Positions 44,054-54,060 of a stretch of 64,000 bases of DNA are shown one piece after another. Under the pieces are notes generated by a model that was not told where the DNA came from, did no database searches, and saw only the letters and a list, made by a program, of their open reading frames with translations. Where the stretch lies: NCBI GenBank assembly GCA_041675005.1, contig JBAYUQ010000011.1, forward strand, positions 1-64,000, in the 5' to 3' direction. The stretch is from PGYR01 sp041675005 (lineage in GTDB: Bacteria > Bacteroidota > Ignavibacteria > Kapaibacteriales > UBA2268). Made by a program: the position numbers and the translations under genes. Each line of letters opens with the position of its first letter. Position 1 is the stretch's first letter.

Positions 44054-47000
44054 ATGAAACATTCTCATACAACCTTTAAAAACAAGGGCAAAATCATCAA
44101 TTACCTTTTGGTCTTGATGATATTTTTCAACTTCCCCAATATTACAGATGCACAGGAAAACCCAATTGTAAAAGTTGTTGTTTCCGCAAAAGAAGGCGAT
44201 AAAAATCCATTTATTGAAGTTAAATATGTTTTACGTGAATCAACGTTTATTCAAATTGACAGAATTGAAATAATTGATCAGGATCTTAATTTTTACGAAT
44301 TGAAAGAAAAGGATATAAGTGATGCTGACCTGAACGGTGATATCGGTTATACTGAAACTGCTAGTCCTTCCACAAAGACTTTCAATTGGTACTATGAGCC
44401 AACACTTACTGACAATGATATATCAGGTAAATTAAATGTTAAGATATACCTTAGTGCAAAATCATCCCAACCCGCATCTATAAAGATTCATCTGGGTGAT
44501 GTTATGCCACAATATGAAAATCAAACAGGTCCTGTTATCCTGAGAAATTCAGAGGGACCAACTGATAATTATCAACCATATACAGGGCTTTCACCGTTGG
44601 GAAATTGGCATAATACTTTGCCGGATGCAGCTAAATTCTATGCAATAGGTTCAGTATCAGATTTCCCTGTTTACAGACATAGTTCAAGTAATTTTAATGG
44701 AAGGCCTACTTTGCCAAGTGGTTCTTCATTTTTTGCATTTAATGATGAAACAAAAACACGACAGATATGGATAAACGCAGCAGCTGGTAAAATGCAGGGA
44801 CTTCCCGGAGCTCAAAAATTATGGGATTTCCAAATACATTATACCGGTGATGAAAAGTCTGGTACTGCAATTGTAGGTATAGCAAGCGACGGAACTCCAG
44901 ATTTAACATCAACATCAACAACTAATGCCACACTGGAGTTAGAATATTCTTCATCTGATGCTGTGGCTTCAAATGAAGTTGAAATAGATAAAAAACCTGC
45001 ACTTAAGCTAATAGTAACTGCAGATAAGGATTATATTGAAAAGCCGGTTGCCCCTAATGATTCAGTATTTTTATATATTAAAGTAGATAAACCTGACGAT
45101 AAAGGTGTTTTCAGCTCCGCTGAAGGTGCAAAAGTATTCGTTAGAAATGAGGTAAATAAAGATAATAAATTTGTTGAACTTGGAGGGAAAACTGATGCAA
45201 ATGGCGAGTTAGTGTACTTATACATAATTCCTGAAAATACTGAATTTGGTTTATACAGTATTCAAATTTATGCAGAAACTAATGATAGTGATGCACTTAA
45301 ATCTAAAACAGTAAAAAGCGTAATAAAAGTTGCACCAGAGCCGGATTTAGAGATTACCTCTGATGAAGAATCGTACAAAATATTGCAGGAAGAAACAGTT
45401 GAAATAGATCTTATAGTACGAAATAAAGACGGTGAAATAGTAGAAGGCGCAAGAGTAACTGTAATTAATCCTATAAATCAAGCTGGTTTTGAGGAATATC
45501 TTGGAAAAACAGATGCTGGTGGAAAATTATTATATAAATTTCCTATTCCAAAAGATACAAAAGATTCAGCTTATGAATTTACTTTCTACGCAAATGAAAC
45601 ACTTGATGAATCCCAAAAATCTAATCCATTAAAAGTAAGAGTTATAGTTGGTAAAATACCAATTCTGTTGATTAACATTACACCTAATACAGACTACAAA
45701 CTGAAACCCAATGAATCGGAAAAAATTGTACTTACAATTACAGAAAACAAAGAGGGTGAAACAGTTCCAGTTGAAGATGCTCAAATATATATACAAGACG
45801 GTTTGAATGGAGATAAGTCTTTCAGATTTTTGGGAGCAACAAATGCAAATGGAGTAAGGCCGTATGATATTCTGGTTCCCGAAGAAAAAGAAAAAGGCGA
45901 ATATGAAGTAAAGTTCTATGCTTCAAAGGATAAATATGTTGATTCTGAAAAATCTATTGTAAAAGTTGAAGTAAGTATTGACTCTTGCTGGAAGCAAGGC
46001 GCTTTGGAGTTCTGCACAAAAAAAGGTTGGGAAGAGAAAGAAGGAGATCCAATTATAAAATCAAATGGAGAAGTCCTTATAAACAACTTGATTTCTTTTA
46101 GCGGAACAATGGAAATAAATAAAGAAACCCTGAAACTCAATGCAAATGGAACTTTCTCAGTAAAAAATGTTCCACTTCCTGGAGGCGGTAATGGAACCAT
46201 CACATTAATGAGCGGTAATCTGGTTAACGTTGAACTACTAGGTTCAAATGGAAGTTTTACGAATTTATTGAATCAATCGCTTTCCGCTGCACCAAAAATA
46301 TGCGGGGTGCAAGTTGAAAAAATAACGGATATTAAGTTGATAGGTGGTACAAATGCAACAGGTGTTGAAATCAGTGCCTCGATTAAAATTCCGGGATTCG
46401 CTCCCGGATGTGATGAAGATGGAAAGAAACCGGTTGATACGGGCATAAAGGTAACTGGTTTAAAGATACAAAGAAATACAGGTATGTATTTTGATGGTTT
46501 TGAAGTTACTAATTTATCTCCAGCTCCAAAATTCTGTCTTAACAAATTAACTTATAACTATGATCAGAAAACTGACAAACTTGATCTAGGAGCTGAATTC
46601 ACTGTCCCATTTATGAAAGTTGGTGCAGGTGCATCATTCAGGAATGCAATGCTTGACAGTGTCGGATTCAAAGGTGAACTGGCAAAAGGAATACCAATTG
46701 GAAATACAGGGGTATGTGTACTAGGATTAGAAGGGAAAGCTCACGGACTTGCATTTCCACCTCTTGAACTTACATTTGGCGGAACAGTAAATAACTGCTT
46801 AAACAAAGATCTGATGGAGATAACTGCAAGAGCTGGCTACAAAGCACCATCTACTATTTATATCAATGGTGAAGCAAACTTTATGAAATTGCCGGGTACT
46901 ACTTATTGGCAAATAACAGGTACTCCTGAAATTAGGCTTGACTATAATAATGCGTTATTGAAATTGACCTCGCAACTAAAGTGTGGTACTTTTGACGGGA

Positions 47001-48502
47001 AAGCTTATGTGCTAAATGGAGCATTCGATATGGGATACAAGGCAGATGAAGGTAAATTTACCGGAAGAGTAAACGGTAGTTTGACTTTACCAGAACTAGC
47101 ATTTAAAGGATTTCCTTATGATATTATTAAAGCAAGATTAAAGCTTCCTTATACTGCATCAATGAATGCTTTGATAAATATGTCTGAAAACACCCGTCAT
47201 ATTTACACAGAATGCAATTTTGCAGAACTTGGGAAATTTAATTTCCAGCTAGATTTGACAAAATCGAGCGACGACACAGAATTCTTTACTTATAACAAAG
47301 GTCAACAATATATACCATCTATTGTTCCTATAGGTAAAAAAAGCAATGATGGAAATTCAATACAAGCAGATATAGAAAAAAGCATCAACATACCCGCAAA
47401 TTCGGAGTGGATGTATGTTAGAATTAATAGCACATTACATGCTCCTAGTAGCAAACTGATAATGCCTGATAAAACAGAGTTGACAGGACCTGATGAAGAT
47501 GCAAATGTATTGCATTTTAATTCTGAAGATGGTTTAACTTCATTCTGGTCTGTTGAAGCTCCTATGGCAGGCGATTGGAAGATAGTATTATTAGATGGTT
47601 CTGAGTCCGATATTGTAGAAGTTTACATCACAGAAAGTGAAACTCCTTTCTCAGTTTCTGCTACTCAGAAAGATAATCAAGTTACATTGTCTTGGAATAC
47701 AGATTCTTTTGAACCGACTGATAATATAGAATTCTATATAGATGACAATGGTGATGGATTTGATGGTTATAAATTTGCTGAAGTTCGTGCGACTCAGGCT
47801 GAATATATATTCACAATGCCAGACACTTTGGGTTACTGTAATAACTACATATATGCTTATGTGCAGTCAGATAGTGAAGAGTTGCTTGCTACTGGCTATG
47901 CGGATGCACCAGTAATGAATGAAAAGACTTCATTACCTCCGCCACACGACATGACTGCCGTTTACTACACAACAGGAAAGCTGATGACAGTTGAGTGGAT
48001 GCCGAATAACATGGAAAAAGTGGTAGGATATTATGTTATAGTTACTGACAAAGATGGCAATGATTCAACTTATGCTATAGTTTATGCAAATGACCATAAA
48101 GTTCAGTTCAATTTGGAAGATAATAAAGACATAACCATAAGAATGGCAGCAATTGATGCAGACTACAGAAGCGGATGCCCATCAGCACCAATAGATATTA
48201 TTACTGATGTAGAAACAGATCCTATTACAGGTTTAGTTTTCGATGAAAGTAGAATTTCAATAGTACCTAATCCTGTTACTGATCAAACTAATATATCATT
48301 TAAGTTGAATTGCAACTCTTATGTAAGATTAGCAATATATGATATGTTTGGTAATAGAATAGCATTACTTGCTGAAGGTTACTACCAAACTGGTATTATA
48401 AACAGCAAGTGGAATTCTCAAGGACTGGCAGCAGGTACTTATTTGGTAAAACTAGAAGCTGAGGACATATACACAACACAGAAGCTAATACTAATCAAAT
48501 AA
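44054..48502 (+). CDS. Giant secreted Ig-like/FN3 protein with T9SS sorting domain
   Basis: A 1482-residue protein with ribosome-binding site AGGAG and a signal peptide to about residue 34 (DAQ). Three Ig-like carboxypeptidase-regulatory-type repeats lie at about 315-645: ALKLIVTADKDYIEKPV, DLEITSDEESYKILQEETVE and LLINITPNTDYKLKPNESE, each with a KTDANGELVYLYIIP-like turn. A long region about 655-1120 repeats beta-strand patterns with NG turns. FN3-like domains follow (TPFSVSATQKDNQVTLSWNT; LPPPHDMTAVYYTTGKLMTVEW). It ends in a T9SS type A domain (SIVPNPVTDQTNISFKL ... AGTYLVKLEAEDIYTTQKLIL). Likely a cell-surface or released protein; no enzymatic motif found. Confidence 0.8.
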   Translation: MKHSHTTFKNKGKIINYLLVLMIFFNFPNITDAQENPIVKVVVSAKEGDKNPFIEVKYVLRESTFIQIDRIEIIDQDLNFYELKEKDISDADLNGDIGYTETASPSTKTFNWYYEPTLTDNDISGKLNVKIYLSAKSSQPASIKIHLGDVMPQYENQTGPVILRNSEGPTDNYQPYTGLSPLGNWHNTLPDAAKFYAIGSVSDFPVYRHSSSNFNGRPTLPSGSSFFAFNDETKTRQIWINAAAGKMQGLPGAQKLWDFQIHYTGDEKSGTAIVGIASDGTPDLTSTSTTNATLELEYSSSDAVASNEVEIDKKPALKLIVTADKDYIEKPVAPNDSVFLYIKVDKPDDKGVFSSAEGAKVFVRNEVNKDNKFVELGGKTDANGELVYLYIIPENTEFGLYSIQIYAETNDSDALKSKTVKSVIKVAPEPDLEITSDEESYKILQEETVEIDLIVRNKDGEIVEGARVTVINPINQAGFEEYLGKTDAGGKLLYKFPIPKDTKDSAYEFTFYANETLDESQKSNPLKVRVIVGKIPILLINITPNTDYKLKPNESEKIVLTITENKEGETVPVEDAQIYIQDGLNGDKSFRFLGATNANGVRPYDILVPEEKEKGEYEVKFYASKDKYVDSEKSIVKVEVSIDSCWKQGALEFCTKKGWEEKEGDPIIKSNGEVLINNLISFSGTMEINKETLKLNANGTFSVKNVPLPGGGNGTITLMSGNLVNVELLGSNGSFTNLLNQSLSAAPKICGVQVEKITDIKLIGGTNATGVEISASIKIPGFAPGCDEDGKKPVDTGIKVTGLKIQRNTGMYFDGFEVTNLSPAPKFCLNKLTYNYDQKTDKLDLGAEFTVPFMKVGAGASFRNAMLDSVGFKGELAKGIPIGNTGVCVLGLEGKAHGLAFPPLELTFGGTVNNCLNKDLMEITARAGYKAPSTIYINGEANFMKLPGTTYWQITGTPEIRLDYNNALLKLTSQLKCGTFDGKAYVLNGAFDMGYKADEGKFTGRVNGSLTLPELAFKGFPYDIIKARLKLPYTASMNALINMSENTRHIYTECNFAELGKFNFQLDLTKSSDDTEFFTYNKGQQYIPSIVPIGKKSNDGNSIQADIEKSINIPANSEWMYVRINSTLHAPSSKLIMPDKTELTGPDEDANVLHFNSEDGLTSFWSVEAPMAGDWKIVLLDGSESDIVEVYITESETPFSVSATQKDNQVTLSWNTDSFEPTDNIEFYIDDNGDGFDGYKFAEVRATQAEYIFTMPDTLGYCNNYIYAYVQSDSEELLATGYADAPVMNEKTSLPPPHDMTAVYYTTGKLMTVEWMPNNMEKVVGYYVIVTDKDGNDSTYAIVYANDHKVQFNLEDNKDITIRMAAIDADYRSGCPSAPIDIITDVETDPITGLVFDESRISIVPNPVTDQTNISFKLNCNSYVRLAIYDMFGNRIALLAEGYYQTGIINSKWNSQGLAAGTYLVKLEAEDIYTTQKLILIK

Positions 48503-48525
48503 TTAACTTATAACAACTAAAATAC

Positions 48526-48563
48526 AAATCCCGATATTTGCAGAAAGTATCGGGATTTTTTTT
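48526..48563 (+). terminator. Terminator of the 1482-residue protein gene
   Basis: Stem AAATCCCGATA with TATCGGGATTT (11 bp) followed by T residues, about 23 bp after the stop codon. Confidence 0.9.
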
Positions 48564-48640
48564 GTGTCAAATGAGGGGGGTATTTTCATGTTTGACATTT
48601 ATTTTATGGAAATACTTCACATAAATATTCATTGTGCTGA

Positions 48641-48843
48641 AATTCCCCTTTTTAAAAAAGGGGTGGCAGGCGCACGAAGTGTGTCTGACGGGGTATTTAA
48701 GTATTTTCATTATTTCATATTTTATAATTCTTAAGGCTTATTTTATACTAATCACTATTCTGTCTTTCTGCTTTTTTTAACACCCCGTCTCACGCCTTTG
48801 GCGTGATCCACCCCTCTTTCGCGTTGCTTAAAGAGGGGAATAT
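48641..48843. repeat. Large imperfect inverted repeat
   Basis: The left arm (about 48641-48700) reads ATTCCCCTTTTTAA, GGGGTGGC, GTCTGACGGGGTATTTAA. The right arm (about 48777-48843), read on the minus strand, gives ATTCCCCTCTTTAA, AGAGGGGTGG, GTGAGACGGGGTGTTAA. Each arm also has a small internal hairpin (CCCCTT/AAGGGG type). About 80 bp of AT-rich sequence lies between the arms. No coding sequence. The remaining gap to 48981 shows nothing. Confidence 0.75.
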
Positions 48844-48981
48844 CATCGCTGATAACTTATCATGTAAATAAACAGATAACCAATAGGGATTGTTTATATA
48901 TAAAAATTTCTTCCGTATAGATTTATTTAATTTCATTCTAATACTTTTTACTTTAATGCTTTTTCTAATAATATCCGATAC

Positions 48982-49590
48982 TTAGCGCTTTATTAATTCA
49001 TCCTTAATTGCAGGAGTTTCAATTATTTGTATCCTTTTATTATCATTAACCCTATTGGTATCTTTTTTTAAATCATTTACAACTTCGAATAATATTTTTC
49101 TTAAGTTTTTATCATATTTTTCAGAAAAAGCAGGATATTTATCTTTTTGCTGAATACCAAGAGGCCAACTGAACATAAACGATGTTGGAGTTAAATAAAA
49201 GTAGAAGAAGTCACGTATAAAATCGTTATCTTTTTCTTTTAAAATGTTAATTATTTCAATATTGTTCTCACTAACAAATGAGCTTACTTTGTTAGCAAAC
49301 ATATTCTGTCCATCAAATGCCCAAAAGCTATTGACTCTTCTCGCACAAGACTGTGCAAATTTCTCAACAATTGACTCGACGCTTATACAAGATCCGTTAA
49401 AAATGCTATCAATATACTTACTAGAGTTTATATAATCCTCAGATTCAGCGTAATGTCCATAGATATCAAGAGGAAGTTCATCAAAATAATTTTTAACTTC
49501 ATTACAGCTTATCAACGGCGCACTAACATTGGATGAAAACATAAAACAAAATAGTATTGTGATAATTATACTTAATTGCAGGAATTTCAT
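48982..49590 (-). CDS. Unknown secreted protein A of a related pair
   Basis: A 202-residue, strikingly AT-rich gene with a signal peptide (LSIIITILFCFMFSSNVSA). The mature part is helical with few known motifs. Comparison with the gene upstream (49664-50248) shows a shared tail: YPAFSEKYDKNLRKILFEVV here, DVFSEKFEHLKKTDPDIYKIIFNEF there, plus a preceding Phe/Tyr-rich block (DFIRDFFYFYL / SQATFWNYYF). So the two are likely distant paralogues. No family recognised. Cys residues near 29, 68 and 87 could form disulfides. Confidence 0.55.
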   Translation of the reverse strand: MKFLQLSIIITILFCFMFSSNVSAPLISCNEVKNYFDELPLDIYGHYAESEDYINSSKYIDSIFNGSCISVESIVEKFAQSCARRVNSFWAFDGQNMFANKVSSFVSENNIEIINILKEKDNDFIRDFFYFYLTPTSFMFSWPLGIQQKDKYPAFSEKYDKNLRKILFEVVNDLKKDTNRVNDNKRIQIIETPAIKDELIKR

Positions 49591-49663
49591 TTATTTGTAC
49601 CTCTATTTAATATAGTCTTTAAACATATTTATTCATTAATTATCTATTAATTTATAAATTATT

Positions 49664-50248
49664 TTAATGAGAATATTTTTCTAGGTTTTTGTTAAATTCA
49701 TTAAATATAATCTTATAAATATCTGGGTCTGTTTTTTTCAAGTGTTCAAATTTTTCAGAAAAAACGTCATCAGGATGCTGATTATCAAAGTAATAGTTCC
49801 AAAACGTAGCTTGACTCTTAATATCAAATCTCTTTAAAGTTTTAATAAATATCAAAAAATTTTCATTAATTTTATGATAAAGATGATACTGAAACATTGC
49901 ATGTGAATTCCATTCATCCAATTGAATAAATAGTTTAATAGTTCTACTAAAAAATAAACTATCATCAATACAACTTAATTGGAAATATCTTTCCACTACC
50001 TTCTCAGAAAAAGTAAATTGTTTCCTTCTTTCAATATTAGGATTGTTTAAAAAATATTTATAAAAATTATTACTATCATTTGGAAAAAGATTAAAAAATT
50101 CTGTTTGATTCTTACAATCGACCGAATCGCTAGTTAAATTTTCAATTGCTGTAATCATTTTCTGCCAATTGCTGTCACTTAAGGACATTGACGTATAACA
50201 GAAAGTGAAAAATATATAAATAAATATAATAAGGGTTTTGTGTTTCAT
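49664..50248 (-). CDS. Unknown secreted protein B of a related pair
   Basis: About 194 residues from the ATG at 50248, which starts a proper signal peptide (KHKTLIIFIYIFFTFCYTSMS); the frame extends 12 codons upstream to another ATG, but that adds a charged stretch before the signal. Mature protein is helical and rich in aromatic residues. It resembles protein A downstream over the last 80 residues. It is 73 bp from protein A on the same strand, probably one transcript. No recognised domain. Confidence 0.5.
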   Translation of the reverse strand: MKHKTLIIFIYIFFTFCYTSMSLSDSNWQKMITAIENLTSDSVDCKNQTEFFNLFPNDSNNFYKYFLNNPNIERRKQFTFSEKVVERYFQLSCIDDSLFFSRTIKLFIQLDEWNSHAMFQYHLYHKINENFLIFIKTLKRFDIKSQATFWNYYFDNQHPDDVFSEKFEHLKKTDPDIYKIIFNEFNKNLEKYSH

Positions 50249-50354
50249 GTATAATTTTATCTTCAATCGTGTTCTCAAGGTCAATTAAATCTTTAAATTC
50301 TTTAGTTTCATCAGAGTAATACGACCAACTCTTTTTGCTCTCTTAGTTTCAGTT

Positions 50355-53300
50355 CTACTTCACTATCACCAAGCGAGTGTAATATATAATCTCTCCCGAT
50401 TGCAAAATCACAGAATAAGTACCAGAGCCAAAATCATCGGCATCGAATTCTATTAAGTGCGTTCCTACAGTTAGATTCTTGCTTATATTTTTTATCTGAG
50501 TGCCGAGAATGTCAAATATCGTGATATTTATATCTCTTTTCTCTTTCAAGTATAACTCAAAGTAGCCAGTATTATTCACAGGGTTTGGTCTGATATCTAA
50601 TACCACATTGGAGACGTCAACTAATCTCTTTTCAAATGCGCAGCACTCAGCTATCAGTATGCCATCTCTAGTGTTCACTCGTGAAAAACCATCAGCGAAA
50701 TTGTCTATTCGTAACTCCAGTGGTGTCTCGAAATCGTCTCCAAGCAGAACTTCAGCATTCAATACAGCTAGTAGTCCATCTTGGTTAAGATTACCGTTTG
50801 AAGTAACATTTATATGATCTGGGAATACTGTCAGAGTTTCATTCCCTGCTATATAGCCTTCATTAACAGGTGTGTTGTTAAACCGGGCAATTCTAAAGTT
50901 GTGATAAATTGAAAATTCAATACCTGTCTTATTGGCATCGTTCATCAACTGAGCAATATCCTTTGTGGTAAGCCCTGTCCCTTCTTTCGGAGTTATTCTG
51001 ACTGGAATATCAACATTTGTTCCAACTATACCAGTTACACTCTCCACATAAATATCAGCACAGACAATGCCTCTACCTCTTATCAGAAGCGTATCAGGAT
51101 CTGCCAGCCAGTCGCCGTTACTTTCAAAATAAATCTTCTTTTCAAAATCTCCAATCTGTTGCGGAGTAAAGTTAATTGCAACTTCTTTGCTATTGTCCAC
51201 CTCTATTGTAATCGGTAATCCGGCATTTACATTTATATTCCCCGCACCTGTTTCTGTTACAGATGTTACATCTAGATCACCATTTCCAAAGTTCCTAATA
51301 ACTGCTGTGGTGTCTATAGACTCTCCAATACAAACCTCACCGAGATAGATAGCATTTTCTCTCATATTTATAACGGGTCTGAATCCGCGGCCTGTGAGAT
51401 TAGTGTTTTCTGGATCTTCACATATTGCTTTATCGTTCATAACATAGTCAAGAAATGCTTCTCTGTTTTCTTCATCCTGTGGATCAAATTGGATATCAAA
51501 TACCTGGTTCTCTCCTGGAGAAAGGTATATAGGATAAGTAACCCCAGCTGGCAAAACAACAGTATAATCGTTCGGATGTACACCTCTGATTCTTATATCC
51601 TCTATCTCTACACCTGCTGATCCTGTTGAAGTAACAACTGCCTGCAATGTAGAAGAATTTCCTATTCTTACATCGCCAAAAACTTTTGTCAACTCAGTTA
51701 CCAATGAACGTGTTGCTACAACTGCACTAATATTTCTCGTCATCTCAAATCCTGAAGCTGTTCTGATTGTAACAGTACCGGTGTAGGTTCCTTCGTTGGT
51801 AAATTCGGCAACTATATTAGCATTAGCACTACCATTAGAAGGTATAGTGAACTTTACCGGATTTACTGTAAAGGCATTACTAGTTGATGTTATGAACACC
51901 GAATCTATATCCACAACACAAGCAGTTGGATTATCCAATTTAAGTGCGAAAGGATATTTTGTACCCGGACATATAGTATCAAAAGCTACTTCGGTTTGCT
52001 GTATCTCAAATATAGGTAAATCCCCCCTGCCTATAATGACGAGAGTATCAAATCCGGGTGCAGATTGACTTTCTATCACCAGTAAAGTCGTATCACTACC
52101 CTGAGTATTAGGAATGAACTGAATCAAAGCCCTGCCAATGGAGCCATCATCTGCTTTTGGTATTACCAAAGGAAAATCGGTAGCATTTCCAAGTGAAAAC
52201 TGATTCAAAGAATTTCTGTAAAAATTATAATCTCGAATAGTTACATCACAACCTCCACGGTTGAGTATAGCCCATTCGAATGTAGCAGTATCTCCAATAC
52301 ATACAGCTCCCAGATCAAGTGTATCTGTTTTATCAGCAAAGTAAAATTCTTCGCTTTTACCCGTGCCAGATATAACTGCAGTATCTCTTACAATTAAAGT
52401 GTCACCACCGGGGAAACCATCAAAATCTCTTATTTCCACTATCAGATTTACCTGATAATTGCCTAAAGCTCCAGGTTGAAAATGTATGTCAAGTGGTGTT
52501 GCAATATTGGGCTGTAATGTTCCCGGTAAAGTTTGTGCGATTTTGAAATAGTTTATATCAGGAGTATTCCCCTCTATATAAATATCTACAACATCACGGC
52601 ATCTGACATCTTTTAAAAATACACGGGCTGCCATTGTGTCCGCCGTTGACGGACAAACAAAACCGAATTCCATATCAGGTATAGAGTCTCTGCTAAGAAT
52701 TCCTGGTACTGTAATACATAACTCATCTATTGCAAGCGTATCATTTGCATTACCCATTAGCCGTATTGGTACTTTCAAATCAGCTGTATATAATCTCGGA
52801 TCTGCGTGAAATGATACAACACCCACAGCAGATGTGCTTTCCTCGAGCAAGTCAGGCGTAATACTGTTTGAAGTCGCAACTGTATATAGTCCTGAAGGAA
52901 GAGCATCTATTTCTATTCTTACATTATTGAATGTGTTGTCTTTTGTGTTTGTAATTATGAATAAAACATCTAAAGTGTCTGGATAATAAGGGTGATAATT
53001 CGGGTCATTACAATCTGTCTGATGCAATGTGTCAAACGGAACGCATCCATCTGGTCTTGCATAGAAAATACCGTCACCTGCACCACCTGACGGCCCACCA
53101 CCAGTTGTTGAACCTGCATCGATTACTTCAAGAGAGTCAACTATACCAATTTCTGTTGAAGCAAGGACTTTCTTCTGCCCGGCTCCTACGGATTCCTCAT
53201 CCCATATTAATAATACGGCACTATCTGTATAAGTAAGAGTGTTATCAGCATTTCGGTCTTTCCATAAGAATTTTCCAAGACCTTTTAGGGTATTCTGCCC

Positions 53301-54053
53301 AGTATAATCTGCCCAGTTCCCAAACATAAAAAAGTCAGGTGCAATCAGCCCTTGTTCTTTCAAATTACCCCTTGCAGTCAACCCTGGTTGAACCGTACTA
53401 CCTTCCAAGGCCAGCCAAAATTCAGGTATTCCAGGTGCCATCGCATCGGTGAATTGTTGTTCTGAGTTATAATAACCATAAGATGTCACGATCGGTGTCC
53501 TATCATTGTTACCGATTTTGGTATCTATTAGTAGAAGTACACCAACATCATGAGCTTTAGAAGACGTATCCGCAGAAACTGACATCTTAATAAATCCACC
53601 ACTTGGTCTTTTACTCGGCTCCATTGAAAATGTAAATCTAACTTTTTCACCATCCGGCATATTGGCTATTAATTCCGAGTTTATCCTTGGCTTTCCGTTC
53701 AATGTGTCTCTGAACAATCGGGAAACCGTCAAAGAGTTTTGAGGGGGGGGCATCTCTGTATTAGGGTCTTCCTCAAATGGCAACTGGAATATAATACTGT
53801 CTATCATCAAGTGAACATGAGAAGTAAAGTTTGGTGGTGTGATTCCATTGCCATCTTCATTATATATTAAAGATTTTGGATCAACAGTCGGATCCAGATA
53901 AGATGTATTAATATAAAAATGTCCATTTTTCAAAACAACCGCATCCAGTAAGTAGGGAGGTAGCATATCTTCCAGTTTCAACTCTTGCTGTGCCGGTAGC
54001 ATTGATGGTGCAATAATCAATGCAAGTATGAATATTTGAAAAATTCTTTTCAT
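50355..54053 (-). CDS. Giant choice-of-anchor-D-type surface protein with T9SS sorting domain
   Basis: A 1232-residue secreted protein with signal peptide (MKRIFQIFILALIIAPSMLPAQ). From about residue 340 to 1080 it has repeated ASH/choice-of-anchor-D-like units: LDLGAVCIGDTATFEWAILN, FDTICPGTKYPFALKLDNP, IYLGEVCIGESIDTTAVIRN, each with a VxFxPQxxG-type strand. It ends in a T9SS type A domain (LDIRPNPVNNTGYFELYL ... SGTYSVILQSGEIIYYTRLVIV). An eight-C tract in the coding strand lies near residue 102 (53743-53750). Last gene of a three-gene leftward operon, 7 bp after the OmpA gene. Confidence 0.82.
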   Translation of the reverse strand: MKRIFQIFILALIIAPSMLPAQQELKLEDMLPPYLLDAVVLKNGHFYINTSYLDPTVDPKSLIYNEDGNGITPPNFTSHVHLMIDSIIFQLPFEEDPNTEMPPPQNSLTVSRLFRDTLNGKPRINSELIANMPDGEKVRFTFSMEPSKRPSGGFIKMSVSADTSSKAHDVGVLLLIDTKIGNNDRTPIVTSYGYYNSEQQFTDAMAPGIPEFWLALEGSTVQPGLTARGNLKEQGLIAPDFFMFGNWADYTGQNTLKGLGKFLWKDRNADNTLTYTDSAVLLIWDEESVGAGQKKVLASTEIGIVDSLEVIDAGSTTGGGPSGGAGDGIFYARPDGCVPFDTLHQTDCNDPNYHPYYPDTLDVLFIITNTKDNTFNNVRIEIDALPSGLYTVATSNSITPDLLEESTSAVGVVSFHADPRLYTADLKVPIRLMGNANDTLAIDELCITVPGILSRDSIPDMEFGFVCPSTADTMAARVFLKDVRCRDVVDIYIEGNTPDINYFKIAQTLPGTLQPNIATPLDIHFQPGALGNYQVNLIVEIRDFDGFPGGDTLIVRDTAVISGTGKSEEFYFADKTDTLDLGAVCIGDTATFEWAILNRGGCDVTIRDYNFYRNSLNQFSLGNATDFPLVIPKADDGSIGRALIQFIPNTQGSDTTLLVIESQSAPGFDTLVIIGRGDLPIFEIQQTEVAFDTICPGTKYPFALKLDNPTACVVDIDSVFITSTSNAFTVNPVKFTIPSNGSANANIVAEFTNEGTYTGTVTIRTASGFEMTRNISAVVATRSLVTELTKVFGDVRIGNSSTLQAVVTSTGSAGVEIEDIRIRGVHPNDYTVVLPAGVTYPIYLSPGENQVFDIQFDPQDEENREAFLDYVMNDKAICEDPENTNLTGRGFRPVINMRENAIYLGEVCIGESIDTTAVIRNFGNGDLDVTSVTETGAGNINVNAGLPITIEVDNSKEVAINFTPQQIGDFEKKIYFESNGDWLADPDTLLIRGRGIVCADIYVESVTGIVGTNVDIPVRITPKEGTGLTTKDIAQLMNDANKTGIEFSIYHNFRIARFNNTPVNEGYIAGNETLTVFPDHINVTSNGNLNQDGLLAVLNAEVLLGDDFETPLELRIDNFADGFSRVNTRDGILIAECCAFEKRLVDVSNVVLDIRPNPVNNTGYFELYLKEKRDINITIFDILGTQIKNISKNLTVGTHLIEFDADDFGSGTYSVILQSGEIIYYTRLVIVK

Positions 54054-54060
54054 ATTATTA

